A program made the position numbers and the translations under genes. From assembly GCA_002399285.1 (NCBI GenBank), contig DHDI01000002.1:126417-190416 (forward strand): 64,000 nucleotides of DNA. Reading direction: 5' to 3'. Within the stretch, counting starts at the first letter, position 1, and each line of letters starts with the position of its first letter. Shown here piece by piece: positions 56,090-64,000 of the stretch. Source of the DNA: Thermoanaerobacterales bacterium UBA4880. Lineage in GTDB: Bacteria; Bacillota; Thermoanaerobacteria; Thermoanaerobacterales; UBA4877. The notes under the pieces are model-generated. The model saw only the letters and a program-made list of their open reading frames with translations, searched no databases and had not been told where the DNA came from.

Positions 56090-57046
56090 ATGACGTTCGG
56101 TCAGCTGCGATATGTGGTGGAAGCGGCCAAAATCGGTTCGATCTCAAAAGCGGCCCGGCAACTGTTCCTGACCCAGTCCAATCTGAGCAGTACGATCCTT
56201 TCCCTTGAAAAAGAACTGGGGATCAAATTGTTTCTCCGAACCCAGGACGGTATCCAGCTGACCGACCAGGGGGAAACCTTTATGGTGCATGCCCAAGCCA
56301 TCCTGAACAGCTACGATGAATTGATGCAGCTGAAAACCCCTAAGGAAACGGAGCGCTTCAATATAGGTATGATCACCCCTTCTTCCTTTTGCACCAACGC
56401 CTTTGCCAAACTCTGCAGCCGGTATTACGATCAAAAGAACCTGCAAATGACCATGCAAACCTGTGACTTCGACCGCTCCATCGACCTGCTGCGCACCGGC
56501 CAGCTTGATCTCGTTATGCTGATGTTCCCCTCGTCGATAAAATATTATATTTATGATCTCTATGAGCAGAAGAAGATCAAGCTGGATGCCCTGGGCACTC
56601 TGCCCATCAACATCATTCTGCGCAGGGGACATCCCCTGTTGGTACACAGCGATCCGGAGGACCCGGGAAAACATTTTGATTTTCCGGCATTGGCAAACTA
56701 TCCCTGCGTAGACTATGTGCAAAATCAGGAGGGTCTCAGCATGCGGACCGCAATCATGCAGGAAGCCCGAACGATTTTCCCAAGCGGCATCGGCAATGTA
56801 AGTCTGGTAGCCGACCGCGCCCAAAAAGACGGCATTGTGCTGAGTACGGACGCGTTTTCACTAGGCGTGTCGCGGGCCCCGTCCCAGCACAGCCGGGACA
56901 CAGTCATCATCCCGATCCCCGGCTGCGTGTTCGAGCTCTACCTTTGCACCTCGCCGCTGTACCCCGAAAGCCGGTTCATTCCCGAATTTCATTCGCTGCT
57001 GATCGATGAACTGACGCTCAGCCCAGATTTTCAGCCTGTCCGCTGA
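56090..57046 (+). CDS. LysR-family transcriptional regulator
   Basis: A protein of 318 aa. N-terminal winged HTH (FGQLRYVVEAAKIGSISKAA, LFLTQSNLSSTILSLEKELG), linker helix to about 90, and the periplasmic-binding-like effector domain to the end. GGAGG lies eight bases before the ATG. Divergent orientation makes the abgB-like hydrolase gene the likely target, with its substrate or product as co-inducer. Confidence 0.93.
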   Translation: MTFGQLRYVVEAAKIGSISKAARQLFLTQSNLSSTILSLEKELGIKLFLRTQDGIQLTDQGETFMVHAQAILNSYDELMQLKTPKETERFNIGMITPSSFCTNAFAKLCSRYYDQKNLQMTMQTCDFDRSIDLLRTGQLDLVMLMFPSSIKYYIYDLYEQKKIKLDALGTLPINIILRRGHPLLVHSDPEDPGKHFDFPALANYPCVDYVQNQEGLSMRTAIMQEARTIFPSGIGNVSLVADRAQKDGIVLSTDAFSLGVSRAPSQHSRDTVIIPIPGCVFELYLCTSPLYPESRFIPEFHSLLIDELTLSPDFQPVR

Positions 57047-57169
57047 AGCCTTTCGGCGGATGGCTGCAGCTGCATCTAATTAAATAGGATAATATCTTTT
57101 CCCCCGCCCTTTGGCAGCCCCATATCTTTTCATTGCCGCTGTTTTAAAATGTCCCCGATGTATAACTGT

Positions 57170-57198
57170 TTGATATATTCACTGATTTCATATATAAT
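57170..57198 (+). promoter_or_regulatory. Promoter of gltX
   Basis: TTGATA (57170-57175), 17 bases, TATAAT (57193-57198), 37 bases before the start codon. No T-box or other leader fits in the short space. Confidence 0.8.
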
Positions 57199-57234
57199 AA
57201 TACAGAGCGTAATTTAACATAAGGAGAGGTTTTT

Positions 57235-58701
57235 ATGGGTAGCGTACGAGTGAGATTTGCCCCGAGCCCGACGGGATATTTACATATCGGCGGAGCGCGG
57301 ACGGCACTTTTTAACTGGCTCTTTGCCAGGCATAACGATGGAAAAATGGTACTGAGGATAGAAGACACCGATCAAGGCAGACTCAAAGAGGACTCCGTGT
57401 CTCAGATAATATCCAGCATGAAATGGCTGGGGATCGTTTGGGACGAGGGACCCGAGGCCGGCGGAGAGTATGGTCCGTATTTTCAGTCTCAGCGGCTGGA
57501 TGGTTACAGGAAAGAGTGTGAGAGACTGCTGGCAGAGGGAAAGGCATATTACTGCTACTGCACGCCGGAGGAGCTGGAAGCCAACAGGGAAGCTGAGAGA
57601 AAGGCGGGACTGCCGCCCAGATACAGCGGCAGGTGCAGAAATCTCACGGATGAGGATAGAAAAAGATTCGAGGCCGAGGGCAGGAAGCCCGTGGTCAGAT
57701 TTAAAATGCCCGAAGGCGGAAGCACCGTGGTAAACGACATCGTGAGGGGCGACGTGACCTTCGACAATTCCATAATGGACGACTTCGTGATAATGAAGTC
57801 CAGCGGCATACCCACCTACAACTTTGCGGTGGTGGTGGACGACCATGCCATGGGTATGACGCATGTCATAAGGGGCGAGGAGCACCTCTCCAATACGCCC
57901 AAACAGGTTTTGATCTACAATGCGCTGGGCTACGACGTGCCGCAGTTCGCCCATGTGCCCATGATCCTTGCGCCGGATAAGAGCAAGCTCTCCAAGAGGC
58001 ACGGCGCTACGTCGGTGGAGGAGTTCAGGGACCAGGGCATTTTGCCCGAGGCTCTGGTGAATTATCTGATACTTCTGGGATGGTCGCCGGAGGGTGACAG
58101 CGAAATAATTACTTTGGAAGATGCCGCATCCCAGTTCACTCTGGAGCGGGTAAACAAGAGCTCGGCCATCTACGACACCACCAAGCTGACCTGGATCAAC
58201 GGAGTATACATGAGGGAGCTTCCCTTAGACGACGTGGTGGAGCATGCCCTTCCCTTCTATATCAGCGAGGGGCTGATACCGGAGAATTACACGCAGGAGG
58301 ATCTGGACAGGGTCAAGGTCGTTGCCGACAAGGTCAGGGAGAGGGAAAAGACGCTGGCGGACCTGGCCAAGGCATCTTCCTACTTCTTTAAGTCCGCTTT
58401 TGAGTATGAGGAAAAGGGCGTAAACAAGTTCTTCAAGAAGGACGGAGCCTTGGATAACCTCAAGAGTGGCAAAGAAACTCTCTCAGCCTTAGACGAGTTT
58501 ACAGTTGAGACCGCCGAAAAGGCGTACAGAAAGCTCATCGAAGAATCGGGCATAAAGAGCGGAGAACTGTTTCACCCCACCCGGCTTGCCATATCGGGCA
58601 GGACGACGGGGCCCGGCCTGTTCGACATCATGATACTGCTGGGCAAAGATGAGACCATAAGGAGAATGGAAAGAGCAATAGAATATATAGAGCAGCTGTA
58701 A
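57235..58701 (+). CDS. gltX: Glutamyl-tRNA synthetase
   Basis: A protein of 488 aa. Class I signature HIGG at residues 17-20 and KLSKR near 250, with the [17 protein letters not shown] and [15 protein letters not shown] motifs of the catalytic core. The C-terminal helical anticodon-binding domain ends in [20 protein letters not shown]. Length and order are normal. It charges tRNA-Glu; in Clostridia lacking GlnRS it can also be the non-discriminating type. AAGGAGAGG precedes the ATG. Confidence 0.97.
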   Translation: MGSVRVRFAPSPTGYLHIGGARTALFNWLFARHNDGKMVLRIEDTDQGRLKEDSVSQIISSMKWLGIVWDEGPEAGGEYGPYFQSQRLDGYRKECERLLAEGKAYYCYCTPEELEANREAERKAGLPPRYSGRCRNLTDEDRKRFEAEGRKPVVRFKMPEGGSTVVNDIVRGDVTFDNSIMDDFVIMKSSGIPTYNFAVVVDDHAMGMTHVIRGEEHLSNTPKQVLIYNALGYDVPQFAHVPMILAPDKSKLSKRHGATSVEEFRDQGILPEALVNYLILLGWSPEGDSEIITLEDAASQFTLERVNKSSAIYDTTKLTWINGVYMRELPLDDVVEHALPFYISEGLIPENYTQEDLDRVKVVADKVREREKTLADLAKASSYFFKSAFEYEEKGVNKFFKKDGALDNLKSGKETLSALDEFTVETAEKAYRKLIEESGIKSGELFHPTRLAISGRTTGPGLFDIMILLGKDETIRRMERAIEYIEQL

Positions 58702-58738
58702 CCCATGGGGCGCGCAGATCACACCCCAAGCGAGGCTC

Positions 58739-58776
58739 AGCCGCAGGATACGTCGATTGTATCCCGCGGCTTTTCT
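58739..58776 (+). terminator. Intrinsic terminator of gltX
   Basis: AGCCGC-AGGATAC ... GTATCC-CGCGGCT followed by TTTTCTT; a long stable stem 38 bases after the stop. Confidence 0.9.
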
Positions 58777-58838
58777 TATATACGGGCAAAAATTTTAATA
58801 CAAAAAAAAGGTTAAATATACCATAAAAATACTTTTGC

Positions 58839-58867
58839 TTGAAAAACTCTACTCCGGGAAGTATGAT
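58839..58867 (+). promoter_or_regulatory. Promoter of the response regulator-kinase operon
   Basis: TTGAAA (58839-58844), 17 bases, TATGAT (58862-58867), 33 bases before the ATG of the regulator. Confidence 0.7.
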
Positions 58868-58899
58868 AAAGAAAAATCGAAATTTAAGGGGGCGGTGAC

Positions 58900-59628
58900 A
58901 TGGCGGTCAAAATAGCGATCTGTGACGACAACGCGGAAGACGTCTCACAGCTTTCAGCCGCTCTTTACGCCTATGATCCTCTGTTCGAAATTACTTCCTT
59001 CCCCGACGGAAAAGCATTGATGGATGAATTACTGGACGGCAGTTTAAATGCCGACCTGCTGTTTCTGGACATATACATCCCGGGCATCGACGGCATTCAG
59101 ACCGCGAGGCAGATACGTTCCGTGTGGAGCGACATCAAGATCATTTTCCTCTCGTCAAGCAGGGATCACTACCCCCAGGCCTATGAGGTGTTCGCCTTCA
59201 ACTATATAGTCAAACCCTTCAGCCGGGAGCGGCTGTATGCCGTTCTGAGCCGCGCCCTTGATGAGCTTTGCAAGGAAAGCGGATATAAGATCAGCGTTCG
59301 TCATAAGGGCAAATTACATAGTGTGGACTGCCGTGATATTTTGTATATCGAAAGCCGGGATAAACTCCTTCTGTTTCATCTTGCCGGCGACAGCATCCTG
59401 CAATGCTATGGAAAATTGGAAGACATACTGAAGGAACTGCCCGAGCAGTATTTTTTACGCTGCCACCAAAGTTTTATCGTCAACCTCTCCCATATATCCG
59501 AAATGGGCAATTCATATTTCCGCATCGGCAAGACCATGATAGGCATTTCAAGAAGATACGGCAAGGAAGCCAAAGACAGGTACTATGCTTACCTATTTTC
59601 ACAGATGGGCGGGGAACAAACGCCATGA
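58900..59628 (+). CDS. LytTR-family response regulator (AgrA/VirR-like)
   Basis: A protein of 242 aa. Receiver domain 1-120: acidic pocket DDN at 9-11, phosphoacceptor in LLFLDIYIPGIDG at about 56, and the conserved K in IVKPFS. LytTR DNA-binding domain at about 135-235 (VDCRDILYIESRDKLLLFHL, QYFLRCHQSFIVNL). Its stop overlaps the kinase start (ATGA). Two LytTR-like sites before the surface-protein gene downstream make that gene a probable target. Confidence 0.94.
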   Translation: MAVKIAICDDNAEDVSQLSAALYAYDPLFEITSFPDGKALMDELLDGSLNADLLFLDIYIPGIDGIQTARQIRSVWSDIKIIFLSSSRDHYPQAYEVFAFNYIVKPFSRERLYAVLSRALDELCKESGYKISVRHKGKLHSVDCRDILYIESRDKLLLFHLAGDSILQCYGKLEDILKELPEQYFLRCHQSFIVNLSHISEMGNSYFRIGKTMIGISRRYGKEAKDRYYAYLFSQMGGEQTP

Positions 59629-61574
59629 ATGAACTGCGCAATATACGCAGACAGCTGCTAGCAGGTTTTATCCTGGCCGCCCTGATCCCGCACCTGCCGG
59701 TCCTGTTCACTATGTTTTACCATCAGCTCACCGGCGCGCCTACGGCCGTTCAGGCAAACATCAGTCTGCCCCGGGATTATTCCGGCAGACGCACGATATT
59801 GGACGGAGAATGGGAATTTTACTGGGACCGGCTGCTGATTACCCAACCGCAGCCGGACGCCCGGCCGGATCTCCTTATTCAGGTGCCCGGATATTGGTCA
59901 TCCCATAAAATAAGCGGAAGCTATCTGCCGGCAAACGGATGCGCAAGCTACCGGCTCATGCTTGAGGACTTGGACTCCACGCAGCCGGTCACGGTCTATG
60001 TGCCCGATTTCGGCAGCGCTTACCAGGCCTATATAGACGGCAGGCTGGCTGCGGAGAGCGGCATAGTCTCCGAGAACAACTCCGCCGTCTTTACAACGCC
60101 CAGCCCGGCTCTCTATCCTGTCACACTGTCAGAAGGGCTGGAACACGAGATCGTGATCGAAACGGCGACGACAAGATTCTCCGGCCTGTATAAGACTCCC
60201 GTACTGGAAGGTTATGCCCAGGCCGTGCAGGGAGGCGTCAGTCGGAATGCCGTTCGATTCATGCTGTTTGGGATGGTGCTGTTTTCCTTTTTGGCTCTCA
60301 CGGCGGTATACTTCCTGTCCTATCGCAAAGAAAAGCACTCAGCCTGGCTGATAGCCCTGATAACATGCGTGCTGCTGCGGCTGATGTTGGTATCGGAATT
60401 CTATACCTTCTGGCAAAAAAAAGTTTTTTTCAACCTTTCTTATGAATCGACCAACGAGTTGATGTTTTTGGTCTCCTTCGCGCTCAAATTTTTGATGATC
60501 TTTCTGTACCAGGCCCAGTTTGGCCTCAATTTCTCCCGCAGGGAAAAAATAGGATTCCTTGTATACTACACGGCTATCTTCCTGGTACACTGTCTCGTCC
60601 CCTATGATTTTTACAACCGCTGTCTGACGGTCCTCCTGCCCGCGTCCAGCTTCGTTATGGATATATATTCCTTTTGCAAGGTCTATTTCGGCAGCCTGAA
60701 GCTGCAGCCTTACGCCCTGCTGATCTACTGGGGCACAATCATTGCGGCCGGCGGTCTGATAGCCGACTCATATTACGTCAACGGGAATATCTATCCAAAC
60801 CTTTCGCTGGTTTTACTGATCGCCATTACCGTCTACATGACTCTGCTCAGCATTGCGTACATACTGCTCACGGTGGACGTATACAGGGATTACGAGACCT
60901 CCTCCGCCCGGCTGACGCTGGCGGGGAACCAGATCGCCATGCAGGCGGAATATTACGATGCTCTCAGCGTACAGATAAACGAGGTACGCTCCATCCGCCA
61001 TGACATCCGTCATTTTATCCGAACGCTCAAAAGCCTGTCCGATGAGGGCAGGTACGAAGAACTGGACCGTTTTCTGGACAAATACGCCGGGAGATCGGAC
61101 TCGGAGCCGCTCCCGGTATTCTGCGAAAATGCTGTGGCAAATTCCATCCTCGGCTACTATTCCCTGCAGCTGAAAAAAAGCGGCATCGCGTTCCACTGCT
61201 CCTGCAGCATACCCAAAAATCTTTCGGTCGACGACAGCGATCTATGTATCGTACTGGGCAACGCATTGGAAAACGCGATGGAAGCCTGCAATAGACTCAC
61301 GGACCCGGCGGTGCGTTCCGTCTCCGCAGAGGCCAGGCCGGTAAACGGCCAGCTTCTTATCAAGATCGTGAACACCTATGACGGCACGCTGCAGAACAAG
61401 GACGGCAATTACCTCACCACAAAAAACAGCCCATACCATGGCATGGGCCTAAAAAATATCCAAAAGGCAGCGGACCGCTGCGGCGGATTTGTCAAAATCG
61501 AGCACAGCAAAACGGCATTCACCCTTATGGTCGCCTTTCCTCAGCAGTACGGCGGGGTCACTCAGGCAGACTGA
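59625..61574 (+). CDS. Sensor histidine kinase with extracytoplasmic sensor, 7TM region and GHKL ATPase
   Basis: About 649 aa from the ATG overlapping the regulator stop; the open frame continues upstream but lies inside the regulator gene. After an N-terminal span (about 10-28) an extracellular beta-sandwich of about 200 residues (TILDGEWEFYWDRLL, IQVPGYW, YRLMLEDLD) resembles the 7TMR-DISM sensor. About seven spans follow. The cytosolic part has SIRHDIRHFIRTLKSLSDEG with the phospho-His, then the GHKL domain (NALENAMEACN, GMGLKNIQKAADRCGG). Expected to phosphorylate the LytTR regulator in response to an envelope or carbohydrate-like signal. Confidence 0.9.
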   Translation: MNELRNIRRQLLAGFILAALIPHLPVLFTMFYHQLTGAPTAVQANISLPRDYSGRRTILDGEWEFYWDRLLITQPQPDARPDLLIQVPGYWSSHKISGSYLPANGCASYRLMLEDLDSTQPVTVYVPDFGSAYQAYIDGRLAAESGIVSENNSAVFTTPSPALYPVTLSEGLEHEIVIETATTRFSGLYKTPVLEGYAQAVQGGVSRNAVRFMLFGMVLFSFLALTAVYFLSYRKEKHSAWLIALITCVLLRLMLVSEFYTFWQKKVFFNLSYESTNELMFLVSFALKFLMIFLYQAQFGLNFSRREKIGFLVYYTAIFLVHCLVPYDFYNRCLTVLLPASSFVMDIYSFCKVYFGSLKLQPYALLIYWGTIIAAGGLIADSYYVNGNIYPNLSLVLLIAITVYMTLLSIAYILLTVDVYRDYETSSARLTLAGNQIAMQAEYYDALSVQINEVRSIRHDIRHFIRTLKSLSDEGRYEELDRFLDKYAGRSDSEPLPVFCENAVANSILGYYSLQLKKSGIAFHCSCSIPKNLSVDDSDLCIVLGNALENAMEACNRLTDPAVRSVSAEARPVNGQLLIKIVNTYDGTLQNKDGNYLTTKNSPYHGMGLKNIQKAADRCGGFVKIEHSKTAFTLMVAFPQQYGGVTQAD

Positions 61575-61677
61575 AATAACCACCGTTTTAGTATGCTCCC
61601 TTGTTTGCAGGTTTGCCTTGCACGATTTGTCACGGTCTGTAGACTTGACACTGCCGTATTGTTTCACAAAGTATTTT
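61575..61677. other. Spacer between kinase and LytTR sites
   Basis: No gene or clear terminator seen. Confidence 0.4.
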
Positions 61678-61746
61678 CGTTAATTTCGCCATTTCCGGCG
61701 TTAATTTCGCCATTCCAATATTTCGCGGGAGATTTATCCTTATAAT
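61678..61746 (+). promoter_or_regulatory. Pair of LytTR-like sites with promoter
   Basis: CGTTAATTTCGCCATT occurs exactly at 61678-61693 and 61699-61714, 21 bases apart, two turns of DNA. The CGTTAAT core fits the LytTR half-site pattern, and the spacing matches known LytTR targets. A TATAAT at 61741-61746 follows with a poor -35, typical of an activated promoter. Confidence 0.7.
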
Positions 61747-61882
61747 CAAGATAAGTCTTCATTTTTTATGCATCGGCGCCGGAAAGCGGCGTGGATAGAT
61801 GGCAATAAGGCAGCCGAATGCGCATGTGATGGACCGTGATAACATAAATACAGTAAATTCATTAAAAGGAGGCAATGAAAAT

Positions 61883-64000
61883 ATGAAAAAAGCGAACAGA
61901 CAGATCCTGTGCCTGCTGCTCTTCGCGGCGATGATGATAACCATGCTGCCGGCCGCCGCATATGCCGCCGACACGGCACTCGGCACGGAGCTGGTGACAA
62001 ACGGCGGCGCAGAGTCCGATGCCATCGCCGGCTGGACAGACGATACCGGTCAGGGACGTTGGAACTCAAGTACGGTTTTCTCAGACTGGGCCGCGCCGGC
62101 CGAGGGCAGCAAATATTTCTACCTCTATAATCCCAGCATGGATAACCCCCTGTCGGGAACGATGTCGCAGTGGATAGCCCTGTCCGGGACTGAGGGAAGC
62201 GGCTTATTAGCCGACATCTCCGCGGGAAACATATCCATGCAGTTTAGTATCTGCATGTTTCAAAATATCAGCGCGGACAATGAGGCAAAGGCGATCGTGG
62301 AACAATATAGCTCGGGCGGCGCTCTGCTGAAAACCTCCCAGGCGGTCAACACCACCTTTTCCGGAGCCATGACCTTATGCCGGATCAACACGCAGGTCGA
62401 TCCGGCAGCCAGAAAGTTTAAAGTGATCTTGTCCGCCACATTGACCAAGGGCGGCTACGCGCAATTCGACGGGATATCTTTGAAGCTTGTAAACGTCTCG
62501 TCCGGCAGCGCTCCTGTATTCGGGAACGACTTCCCGGTTTCTGCTGAGACCGACGCCGGCGCAGCCTATACGGCTGACTTTACCATAAGCGACGCCGATG
62601 CCGGAGACGTCGATAAACTGACGTTCAGCGCGTCCTCCACCAACATCAATCTGATCCCTGCAACCAACGTCACCTTCGGCGGCAGCGGAGGCAACATGAC
62701 TCTCAGGGTCATGCCGGCCGGCAATCTCTCCGGCGAGGCGGACATCACCGTGACGGCCTCCGACGGGGCCAAGAGCGCCGACAAGACCTTCCACTTCATC
62801 GTGCACAGGATCATATCCATGGACACCAATCTGGTGGAGAACGGGGACGGAGCAGGCGGCCTGGCCGGTTGGTACGGGAATACGATCAACATCAAAACAA
62901 CGGACGGCGGCTTTACGACGGATTCTCCAGGCAGTTACATGAGCCAGAATATGGACATCTCCAAGTTCTCCCCGCTTATAGACGGGGGTGAGACGACGTA
63001 TGCGCTTTCTGCCACTCTGCCGAATCAGGCCAGTCAAAGCGGGAAGATCAGCGTGCAGTTCTACACCGATATCGCATGCACCAATCCTGTCGGCTCGCCC
63101 TTCGGCACCACCTCTTTTCCGGTGCCCAACCAGCAAATACCGGCGGGCGCGAAGGGTGCGACGATCACGTTTTCAGACGTCAGCAGTCTCTATGTGGATG
63201 TTCCCGTAAAGAATATAAGCTTTAAGATCGTAAACGACTTTCCCAAGATATCCGCCATCGGCGACAAGACGACGGACCTGGGCCCACTTACCATACCGGT
63301 CTATGCTTATTACGCCACCCCGTCCGCCACGCTCACGGCAGCCTCCGGCGATCAGGCAGTCGTTCCTGACGGAGGCATAACCGCAAGCGGTTCGGGATAT
63401 AACAGGAGCATAAGCTTTACCCCGCTGAAAAATGGAACGACCGTCATCACGCTGACCCTAAACGACGGAAGCAAATCCGTATCCGTTCACTTTAACGTGG
63501 CCGCCCACGAGCCCGCAAGGGTGACCGGCATAGATCCTCCCGCAGCGGGATTCTGCGCGGCAGGCGGAGATCTGGACTTTACGGTGCATTTCAGCTATCC
63601 CGTGGCCGGAGGGACCGGCTCGTTTCTTCCCCTGACCATAGGGGGAACCGATGCTTCCGCAAACTACTTGTCCTCCACAGAGAGCAGCATCACCTACCGC
63701 TATACTATAGGAAGCAGCGATTCCGGTGCCGTAACCATAGGCCCGGCCATTGACGATACATCCTCCCCCATCACCGGGCCGGGATATGATGTGGAAACCG
63801 GGATAAGCGGCGGAGACACGGGGGTCACGGTGGTACGGGCCCCCGAGGTGACGAGTACGGCAGACAGCAGCGCGGCCTATGGGACAAAAATAACCTTCAC
63901 CGCCACTCTGAACTGCACGAAGTCCCTATCGGGCACGATCCAATTCGCGGCTAATGGCAGCGACCTTGGAGCAACCGCTGCTGTCGGCGGGAATGCGGCG
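61883..64000 (+). CDS. Large secreted surface protein with repeated beta domains, runs off the right edge
   Basis: An open frame of 706 codons without stop. The ATG at 61883 has AAGGAGG ten bases upstream. A signal peptide covers about 1-29 (ending LPAAAYAA). The mature part is Gly/Ser/Thr-rich with carbohydrate-binding-like segments (LVTNGGAESDAIAGWTDDTG and a related LVENGDGAGGLAGWYGNTIN), cadherin/Ig-like segments (DADAGDVDKLTFSAS), and near the edge an Ig-like domain (VTSTADSSAAYGTKITFTAT). Probably a cell-wall or S-layer-associated adhesin or glycan-binding protein. The C-terminal anchor is not visible. Confidence 0.85.
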   Translation, partial: MKKANRQILCLLLFAAMMITMLPAAAYAADTALGTELVTNGGAESDAIAGWTDDTGQGRWNSSTVFSDWAAPAEGSKYFYLYNPSMDNPLSGTMSQWIALSGTEGSGLLADISAGNISMQFSICMFQNISADNEAKAIVEQYSSGGALLKTSQAVNTTFSGAMTLCRINTQVDPAARKFKVILSATLTKGGYAQFDGISLKLVNVSSGSAPVFGNDFPVSAETDAGAAYTADFTISDADAGDVDKLTFSASSTNINLIPATNVTFGGSGGNMTLRVMPAGNLSGEADITVTASDGAKSADKTFHFIVHRIISMDTNLVENGDGAGGLAGWYGNTINIKTTDGGFTTDSPGSYMSQNMDISKFSPLIDGGETTYALSATLPNQASQSGKISVQFYTDIACTNPVGSPFGTTSFPVPNQQIPAGAKGATITFSDVSSLYVDVPVKNISFKIVNDFPKISAIGDKTTDLGPLTIPVYAYYATPSATLTAASGDQAVVPDGGITASGSGYNRSISFTPLKNGTTVITLTLNDGSKSVSVHFNVAAHEPARVTGIDPPAAGFCAAGGDLDFTVHFSYPVAGGTGSFLPLTIGGTDASANYLSSTESSITYRYTIGSSDSGAVTIGPAIDDTSSPITGPGYDVETGISGGDTGVTVVRAPEVTSTADSSAAYGTKITFTATLNCTKSLSGTIQFAANGSDLGATAAVGGNAA

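Noticed and set aside
57280..58002. Open frame of 240 codons on the minus strand
   Set aside because: Opposite gltX catalytic core; no ribosome site and no recognisable motifs.
1..64000. tRNA or rRNA genes
   Set aside because: No tRNA-like cloverleaf with TTC-containing arm and no rRNA-like sequence was recognised by eye on either strand.

Overview
The window looks like the chromosome of an anaerobic, endospore-forming member of the Clostridia. The evidence is a cotJABC spore-coat operon, a YtvI-type sporulation membrane protein, a cobalamin riboswitch, a BlaI/BlaR-type pair, a GHKL/LytTR two-component system, frequent TTG starts and strong GGAGG ribosome binding sites. I cannot name the genus.

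Positions 1 to about 40,510 are the right-hand part of a PBSX-like prophage with a contractile tail; the left end is outside the window. Reading leftward on the minus strand: an early block at 32-25 kb (small proteins, a Rad52-like candidate, DUF4373 and DnaC-like replication proteins, a DUF1064 protein, a complete sigma-70-family factor and a DUF1492 late regulator); a late promoter region with phased repeats near 25.4 kb; packaging and head genes at 25.3-18 kb; then connector, sheath, tube, chaperone, tape measure and baseplate genes at 18-5.6 kb. The chaperone gene carries a textbook -1 slippery site. The tail module ends in an unusual cassette: a 32-cysteine repeat protein lies between two radical-SAM enzymes (2.6-5.6 kb). 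A holin-like type I toxin with its antisense RNA, the lysis genes and a partial GHKL ATPase follow. Two accessory insertions interrupt the tail genes: a membrane protein, and an antirepressor/RHH/dead-ImmA group with a small antisense RNA.

The immunity region (30.8-36.5 kb) carries three successive divergent XRE switches, each with its own operator family, plus an ImmA-like protease and a second antirepressor. Beyond it is a plus-strand accessory region. It holds a DUF3800 gene with a structured RNA on the opposite strand, CRISPR-like repeats without cas genes, a DUF6978/DUF1828 pair and a large serine integrase. The integrase lies against the right attachment junction, which falls inside the coat gene cotJC and cuts it after about 65 codons.

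Positions 40.5-64 kb are host chromosome. They hold the broken cotJC with cotJB and cotJA, a PAP2 phosphatase, YtvI, a P3A-type ATPase followed by a decayed IS3 transposase, and a cobalamin riboswitch ahead of a five-gene Opp/Dpp/Nik-type ABC transporter. Next come blaI/blaR with two operators, a truncated MFS gene and a decayed abgB fragment beside an intact abgB-like gene, a divergent LysR regulator and gltX. The window closes with a LytTR regulator and GHKL kinase pair, two LytTR-like sites, and a large secreted surface protein that runs off the right edge.
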